Part shown: positions 60,102-64,000 of the stretch, one piece after another
Numbering within the stretch: the first letter of the stretch is position 1
How the letters are laid out: every line of letters begins with the position of its first letter
Source of the DNA: a virus
Length of the DNA: 64,000 bases
IMG/VR virus record: IMGVR_UViG_3300024518_000034
Location: 62,001-126,000 of that record
Strand: one strand, 5' to 3'
Notes under the pieces: generated by a model
What the model was told of the DNA's origin: nothing
Databases searched by the model: none
What the model saw: the letters and a program-made list of their open reading frames with translations, nothing else
Made by a program: the position numbers and the translations under genes

Positions 60102-61200
60102 CCAAGAGATTACCTTAATAGACATATCTATATTGGGCGAAACAGAGCCTACAGATTGTTGTCATATATGTGGCACTGAAGCACACAATAGATGTTCTTG
60201 TTGTAAAAAGAATATTTGTGAATATTGTACCATAGAGAAGAACAATGACAGGAAATGTTATTTGTGTACGTCGAGTCAAGAGAGGGTTGAAATAGATGGT
60301 ATGGATAGTAATAAAACCATATGTATAGATTTCGACGGAGTTATATCTGACTACAAGAGTGGATGGCAAGGTTTGGGAGTATATGGAAAGCCTATACCGG
60401 GAGTGGACAGAGCAACTAAGTGGTTGAAAGATCACGGATGGTTTATCATAATAAATACTTGCAGAGATGAAGATGAACAAATAGCTGAGTTTTGCAAACA
60501 GAACAATATTTGGTTTGATTCAATAAATGAAAACCCAAATCAGCCTAAAGATGGTTCAAGTAAACCAATGGCTGATGTATATCTAGACGACAAAGCAATT
60601 GGGTTTACTGGCGACTGGGGGATGACGCTAGACAAAATTGAGTGTTTTAAACCGTGGTGGGAAGAGCCAGCAGAAGAACAAGTTATTAAGGTGTTTTCGC
60701 AAAAGATAAACGACTCGTGTGGCGACTCGTGTGACGTTTGTGGAAAAGCAATAGAGGGTACACCGCTGAAGTATAACAATGAATGTTATCACAGTGAGTG
60801 TTTGCTGGGAAAGAGAGCGCAAACTCTATTGAGGACGGCTAACACTTTGAACAAGTTAGAAAATAAGATGAAGCACTTTACATTAGACTTTGACGATAGA
60901 AGACATATTGAAAAGCAAATAAAAGACATAAGAGCAATGATAATGATAAAAAAGAAATTTGATCCGCTATTTAGAATGGCGGCAGAAGACAACTTTAGTC
61001 CATCGGCTAATAATGATTCAGAAATAGAAGACGCCGACGACGGTGCATCGGAGCCTGATCCAGTACAAAAAGACAAAAAGTCAACAACTAAGAATTATAT
61101 AGATAGAGATTCTGACGCATTACATCAGGACGATCCAGGTAAACCAACATATCCGAGAGAGAAGAATTTGGTGCATAGACCAAGATCGCTGAATGAATAG
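60088..61200 (+). CDS. Zinc-finger / HAD-like phosphatase fusion
   Basis: N-terminal Cys/His cluster CCHICGTEAHNRCSCCKKNICEYCTIEKNNDRKCYLC (residues ~22-65) looks like a FYVE/B-box-type double zinc site. A HAD-like domain follows: TICIDFDGVISDYKSGW (catalytic DxD-like DFDGV), INTCRDEDEQIAEFC (motif II Thr/Ser), and ADVYLDDKAIGF (motif IV DD). A second zinc finger CDVCGKAIEGTPLKYNNECYHSECL is LIM-like. The tail is polar and resembles the low-complexity proteins at 35645-41804. ATG 60088 is taken. Substrate unknown; nucleotide or nucleic-acid 3'-phosphate is plausible. Confidence 0.7.
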   Translation: MKKNSQEITLIDISILGETEPTDCCHICGTEAHNRCSCCKKNICEYCTIEKNNDRKCYLCTSSQERVEIDGMDSNKTICIDFDGVISDYKSGWQGLGVYGKPIPGVDRATKWLKDHGWFIIINTCRDEDEQIAEFCKQNNIWFDSINENPNQPKDGSSKPMADVYLDDKAIGFTGDWGMTLDKIECFKPWWEEPAEEQVIKVFSQKINDSCGDSCDVCGKAIEGTPLKYNNECYHSECLLGKRAQTLLRTANTLNKLENKMKHFTLDFDDRRHIEKQIKDIRAMIMIKKKFDPLFRMAAEDNFSPSANNDSEIEDADDGASEPDPVQKDKKSTTKNYIDRDSDALHQDDPGKPTYPREKNLVHRPRSLNE

Positions 61201-61426
61201 TTATGAAGTTTACTATACAAAGACTAAACAGTGGATAGTAATAAGAGAAGAGGAGAACAGATATAGAATATCAATCCCCTGTCGTGGGAAGAATGATCAT
61301 GTGATAAGTAAAAGTCTGTGGGAGGTTCAAGATCGTGGTGGACTTTTGACCATTACTCCTGCTATAATGTGTACGGCATGTGGACTAAGAATAATTGTTG
61401 CAGAGGGACAAATGAAGAACACATGA
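61193..61426 (+). CDS. Hypothetical protein, 77 aa
   Basis: Overlaps the HAD fusion by eight bases. The sequence is beta-rich (YEVYYTKTKQWIVIREEENRYRISIPC; GGLLTITPAIMCTACGLRIIVAEG) with a C-terminal CTAC Cys pair. Not recognised. Confidence 0.6.
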   Translation: MNSYEVYYTKTKQWIVIREEENRYRISIPCRGKNDHVISKSLWEVQDRGGLLTITPAIMCTACGLRIIVAEGQMKNT

Positions 61427-61439
61427 TAAAAAATAGGGG

Positions 61440-61456
61440 ATGTTGAGTTTCAACAT
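61440..61456 (+). repeat. Perfect 7-bp inverted repeat upstream of a gene
   Basis: ATGTTGA-GTT-TCAACAT lies in the 44-base gap before the gene at 61471, just upstream of its AAAGG site. It could be an operator or a translational-control hairpin. Confidence 0.5.
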
Positions 61457-61470
61457 AGAAAGGTATAGAG

Positions 61471-61863
61471 ATGGCAAAAGTGATGTCAAGAAAAACAAAA
61501 GGAAATAATATTACAGTTAAATTATGTCATAAAAAACCAAGGACGTTGATGTCAATGGGTTTTGCACAGTTCGAAAAGAGAAACAGAAAAGTAGAGATTA
61601 TTTCAGCTTCTAAAAAATGGATTAGGTACATAAAGAGTTGGAAGAATAGTTTCGATAAGGACATTGGAGACATAAGTAAGCTGAATATATACAAGGCTAG
61701 ACCACACCTTTTTGAAAATGTGGAAATCGTAGGAAGATTGTGGGGAGCAGTAATCATAGAACAAGACTTTGAGTCTAACATGTGTAGACTTGCAGCCCAC
61801 GGTGGAGAGAAGCTGAATGGTGTGTTATGCACATTGTTCTTAGAAAAGAAAGAGGAGAAGTGA
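61471..61863 (+). CDS. Hypothetical protein, 130 aa
   Basis: Basic N-terminus (AKVMSRKTKGNNITVKLCHKKPRTLM), then a mixed alpha/beta body (SASKKWIRYIKSWKNSFDKDIGDISKLNIYKARPHLFENV; LWGAVIIEQDFESNMCRLAAHGG). Preceded by GAAAGG and the inverted repeat. Not recognised. Confidence 0.6.
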   Translation: MAKVMSRKTKGNNITVKLCHKKPRTLMSMGFAQFEKRNRKVEIISASKKWIRYIKSWKNSFDKDIGDISKLNIYKARPHLFENVEIVGRLWGAVIIEQDFESNMCRLAAHGGEKLNGVLCTLFLEKKEEK

Positions 61864-61864
61864 G

Positions 61865-62110
61865 ATGGATAGAGACGTGCATGATAAATTTAGAGAGTTG
61901 TCTGGTCAAATTAGTGACTTAGCAGATTCCGTACAGAGTTTTGGGAAAAGACTGGAAAAGTCTAAAGAAGGTGAATTAGATAAACATGAAATTATGGTGG
62001 AGATAGAAGAATTGAAGGCGAGACTGACAAAAACTGAAAAAGTGAAGACAGCGGTAAAGAAGAGAGTTGTAAAGAAAAAGAAAGCGACAACAAAGACAAC
62101 AAATGAATAA
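61865..62110 (+). CDS. Small coiled-coil protein with basic tail, 81 aa
   Basis: Helical heptads (FRELSGQISDLADSVQSFGKRLEKSKEGELDKHEIMVEIEELKARL) followed by a Lys-rich tail (KTAVKKRVVKKKKATTKTT). It could be a small DNA-associated or scaffold protein. Overlaps the methyltransferase gene by eight bases. Confidence 0.62.
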   Translation: MDRDVHDKFRELSGQISDLADSVQSFGKRLEKSKEGELDKHEIMVEIEELKARLTKTEKVKTAVKKRVVKKKKATTKTTNE

Positions 62111-62888
62111 GTTAAATGACTTGAGTCCAAGCGAGTGGATACATTGGACGAAAACATGCTGGATGACTGACTATCCGGTAGACTCAACATTTTGCGTTAG
62201 AAAAGAACTTAAGACGACAAAATCACCACAGGCGATGAGAGACATAATTTCGTTTTTCACCAAAGAGGGAGATAGAGTCTTAGACACTTTTGCTGGAGTG
62301 GGGAGTACACTCATAGCAGCCTTGCTATGTGGAAGAGAAGCCGTTGGCATTGAGATGGATGAGAGACACTGTCAGATTTTTGACCAGATTAAAAGTACAT
62401 TCGTCTTGAAGGGCGGCACACTAGTTCCAACTTTAAATAAAGTAGAGGGGCAAATGTGGGCCTCTACGAGGATGATAAACGATGACTGTATGTTGAGATT
62501 ACCAAGGCTCAAGAAGGATTCGGTAGATCTAGTGTTATGCGACCCGCCACACGGTCCACAAGGATATCACGCCAAGGAAGGATTAGGTTCAAGTAAGACC
62601 ACTGAAGAGTTTATTGACAGTATGGCCAAACTTGGCGAAGGCGTTCGTGAAGTGTTGAGGGACGACAAATATTGGGTTATCATAATGGGAGACAGATACC
62701 AGGATGGTGAGTATATTCCACTGACCTACATGCTGGCTACTAAGATGCAGGAGTGTGGGTTTAAACTTAAAGGCATTAAGGTGTGGATCAATCAGGTCAC
62801 ACAGAAGAATCTTAAGGCGTTCAGAGTAGGTGAATCTTTTGTGCCAAATATTGTGCATGAGAACTTAATTATATTGAGGAAAGAATAA
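62103..62888 (+). CDS. DNA methyltransferase (N6-adenine/N4-cytosine type)
   Basis: Motif I is LDTFAGVGSTLIAALLCGREAVGIEMDERHC (FAGVGST then the acidic IEMD). Motif IV follows as LVLCDPPHGPQGY, a DPPH variant of DPP(Y/W/F). The I-then-IV order with a short gap places it outside the usual beta-class order. TKSPQAMRDIISFFTKEGDRV is the standard motif X-like start. Length 261 aa. It would protect phage DNA from restriction or mark it. The target sequence cannot be inferred; no restriction enzyme is adjacent. Confidence 0.82.
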   Translation: MNKLNDLSPSEWIHWTKTCWMTDYPVDSTFCVRKELKTTKSPQAMRDIISFFTKEGDRVLDTFAGVGSTLIAALLCGREAVGIEMDERHCQIFDQIKSTFVLKGGTLVPTLNKVEGQMWASTRMINDDCMLRLPRLKKDSVDLVLCDPPHGPQGYHAKEGLGSSKTTEEFIDSMAKLGEGVREVLRDDKYWVIIMGDRYQDGEYIPLTYMLATKMQECGFKLKGIKVWINQVTQKNLKAFRVGESFVPNIVHENLIILRKE

Positions 62889-63208
62889 TGTATGGGTACG
62901 TAGTGATGGTAGATGGAGATTGCTGGCATTTGGCGGTGGATCAGGACGAAGCTTTTGATGTTGCGCAATCAGAGGTAAATCAGTACATTTGTGATTTTTA
63001 TAGACATAAATTACCTATGAATGTAGAAAGAGAAGGGTTTGATCCAGATATAAGAGTGCATGTTTTAAATGCAGCGAGCGAACTGGAATTGCCTTTACAA
63101 AAGTGGGTGGACGAAAATTATCAAGAAACAATAGAGTACAATGAAGATCAAGAAAAAAGAGAATACGCAAGATATCTGGAGCTAAAAGAGAAGTATGAAA
63201 ATAGTTAG
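62888..63208 (+). CDS. Hypothetical protein, 106 aa
   Basis: Starts on the last base of the methyltransferase gene. The N-terminal half is YVVMVDGDCWHLAVDQDEAFDVAQSEV, an alpha/beta start; the C-terminal half is acidic-helical. It overlaps the RapZ-like gene by 14 bases. Not recognised. Confidence 0.6.
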   Translation: MYGYVVMVDGDCWHLAVDQDEAFDVAQSEVNQYICDFYRHKLPMNVEREGFDPDIRVHVLNAASELELPLQKWVDENYQETIEYNEDQEKREYARYLELKEKYENS

Positions 63209-63542
63209 TTTTGGATTCAAATATGGTCAGCCTAGGGCGAATCATTATTTTGATGTAAGTTGGATTAAGAATCCTGCTAGAGGAGAGGGCAGAAACTTGT
63301 TTTCACCTATGGATACTGGAATAATAAATGAGGTTCTGCAAGATCAAGCTGTGAAAGATTTTTTAAGCAAAGTAATTCCTTTACTTGATTTCTTGTCCAA
63401 AAAAGATGTAATGGTAGTTGCTTTTGGATGTTCTGCCGGAAGACACAGATCACCGATAATCGCAGAAACGGTTGCTAAGGCACTTTCTAAAGTATATAAA
63501 ATAGATGTTACGATTGAACACAGAGATATAGACCTATGTTAG
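63195..63542 (+). CDS. RapZ C-terminal domain-like protein
   Basis: The 115 residues match the RapZ C-terminal domain in outline: SFGFKYGQPRANHYFDVSWIKNP (S-F-G-F-K-x-G, F-D-V-x-x-x-x-N-P), DTGI, and VAFGCSAGRHRSPIIAETVAKAL (GCxxGxHRS, the ligand- or phosphate-binding loop), ending in the HRD motif of VTIEHRDIDLC. The N-terminal RapZ kinase-like domain is absent. In bacteria RapZ delivers small RNA GlmZ to RNase E. A stand-alone C-domain may bind nucleotide or sugar signals or RNA. It overlaps genes on both sides. Confidence 0.75.
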   Translation: MKIVSFGFKYGQPRANHYFDVSWIKNPARGEGRNLFSPMDTGIINEVLQDQAVKDFLSKVIPLLDFLSKKDVMVVAFGCSAGRHRSPIIAETVAKALSKVYKIDVTIEHRDIDLC

Positions 63543-64000
63543 AAGAAAGAATAGATGAATTGAATCCTTGGTATTATTCAGTACAAATGGGCGGGGGCCG
63601 CCGTACTATGCCAGGCATTGGATCTAAACAGAATCATACTGAACTAATAGATAGGCAAAACTATAGATATAAACTATTGGTTGATCCTATATTAGAAAAG
63701 TATGATTTTAAAAATAAAACCATATTGGATGTAGCTTGTAATTGTGCATATTGGAGTTCACAGTATGTGAAGAAAGGAAGAGCTACAGCAATAATTGGAA
63801 TAGAAGGTAGGAAGGAATATGTAGAACAAGCATATCTATATTGGGGGTTGAATGACTTCCTTCCAGCTACAAACTTGGCCTTTGTCCAGATGGATGTGAT
63901 GGACAAAGAAATGTGGGAAAAGCTTAAAATAGATGATCAAGTGGATTTTACATTATGCGCTGGAATACTGTATCATGTGAGTGATTACAAATGGTTGGTG
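63536..64000 (+). CDS. CmoB-like SAM-dependent methyltransferase, 3' truncated by window
   Basis: ATG 63536 overlaps the RapZ-like gene, and the frame is open to the right edge. NPWYYSVQMGGGRRTMPGIGS is the CmoB-type N-terminal stretch. KTILDVACNCAYWSSQYVKKG is SAM motif I, IIGIEGRKEYVEQA motif II, and FTLCAGILYHVSDYKWLV motif III. CmoB makes wobble-uridine modifications of tRNA; methyltransferases of this DUF1698 shape also act elsewhere. With 13 tRNAs in the window a tRNA target is possible but unproven. Confidence 0.72.
   Translation, partial: MLEERIDELNPWYYSVQMGGGRRTMPGIGSKQNHTELIDRQNYRYKLLVDPILEKYDFKNKTILDVACNCAYWSSQYVKKGRATAIIGIEGRKEYVEQAYLYWGLNDFLPATNLAFVQMDVMDKEMWEKLKIDDQVDFTLCAGILYHVSDYKWLV

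Overview
The window is a gene-dense stretch of a large tailed-bacteriophage genome, or of a close prophage relative. It is AT-rich, and every supported gene lies on the + strand, with start/stop overlaps of 1-50 bases almost throughout. The phage assignment rests on a terminase large subunit with ATPase and nuclease motifs (32168-34177), a phage-style replication and recombination block, free-standing HNH endonucleases, 13 tRNA genes scattered among tiny ORFs, and no host-type operons. Four lipobox-type signal sequences suggest a diderm host, but the host lineage cannot be fixed from the sequence.

Layout. (1) 1-12.7 kb, replication and recombination: end of a DnaG-type primase, a PolIII alpha (DnaE-type) polymerase, a probable ssDNA-binding protein, RecA, an HNH endonuclease, an SbcD/gp47-like nuclease, a RuvC-like resolvase and an SbcC/gp46-like ATPase. 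(2) 12.7-26.3 kb, glycosyltransferases and metabolism: about seven glycosyltransferase genes enclosing a type II glutamine synthetase, a methyltransferase, an isocitrate lyase, a CitE/malyl-CoA-lyase-like protein, a MazG-like pyrophosphohydrolase and a WGR-domain protein. (3) 26.3-34.2 kb, packaging and regulation: a divergent sigma-like factor, several tiny zinc proteins, two WYL-like proteins on either side of an APS kinase, a terminase small-subunit candidate and the terminase large subunit. (4) 34.2-46.8 kb: very large low-complexity proteins (a 1499-aa Cys-containing repeat protein, a poly-Asp-tailed protein, a poly-Gln protein), small membrane proteins, a DnaQ-like exonuclease, a metallopeptidase-like lipoprotein and a DUF192-like protein. 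No capsid, portal or tail protein is recognisable here. (5) 46.8-53.5 kb: a tRNA array starting behind a strong terminator and a sigma70-type promoter, interleaved with a patatin-like lipase, a P-loop kinase, a YceK-like lipoprotein and structured non-coding DNA. (6) 53.5-64 kb: small genes under two good sigma70-type promoters, including a repeat/coiled-coil protein preceded by iteron-like repeats, an HUH endonuclease candidate, a frame-disrupted lipoprotein, a DUF1599/Nmad1-like protein, a zinc-finger/HAD protein, a DNA methyltransferase, a RapZ-C-like protein and a truncated CmoB-like methyltransferase.

How the genes may work together. Block 1 would provide a largely phage-owned replisome core and double-strand-break repair. 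Block 2 could make or modify surface or virion glycans, or modified DNA. It also carries a glyoxylate-shunt-like pair (isocitrate lyase plus CitE-like lyase) beside glutamine synthetase, which suggests redirected host carbon and nitrogen flow during infection. The most unusual items are this metabolic pair, the APS kinase between two WYL-like proteins, two leucine-anticodon tRNAs without the class II variable arm, an HUH endonuclease candidate, and an iteron-like array in front of a promoter. All functional calls are by eye from motifs; no database search was run.
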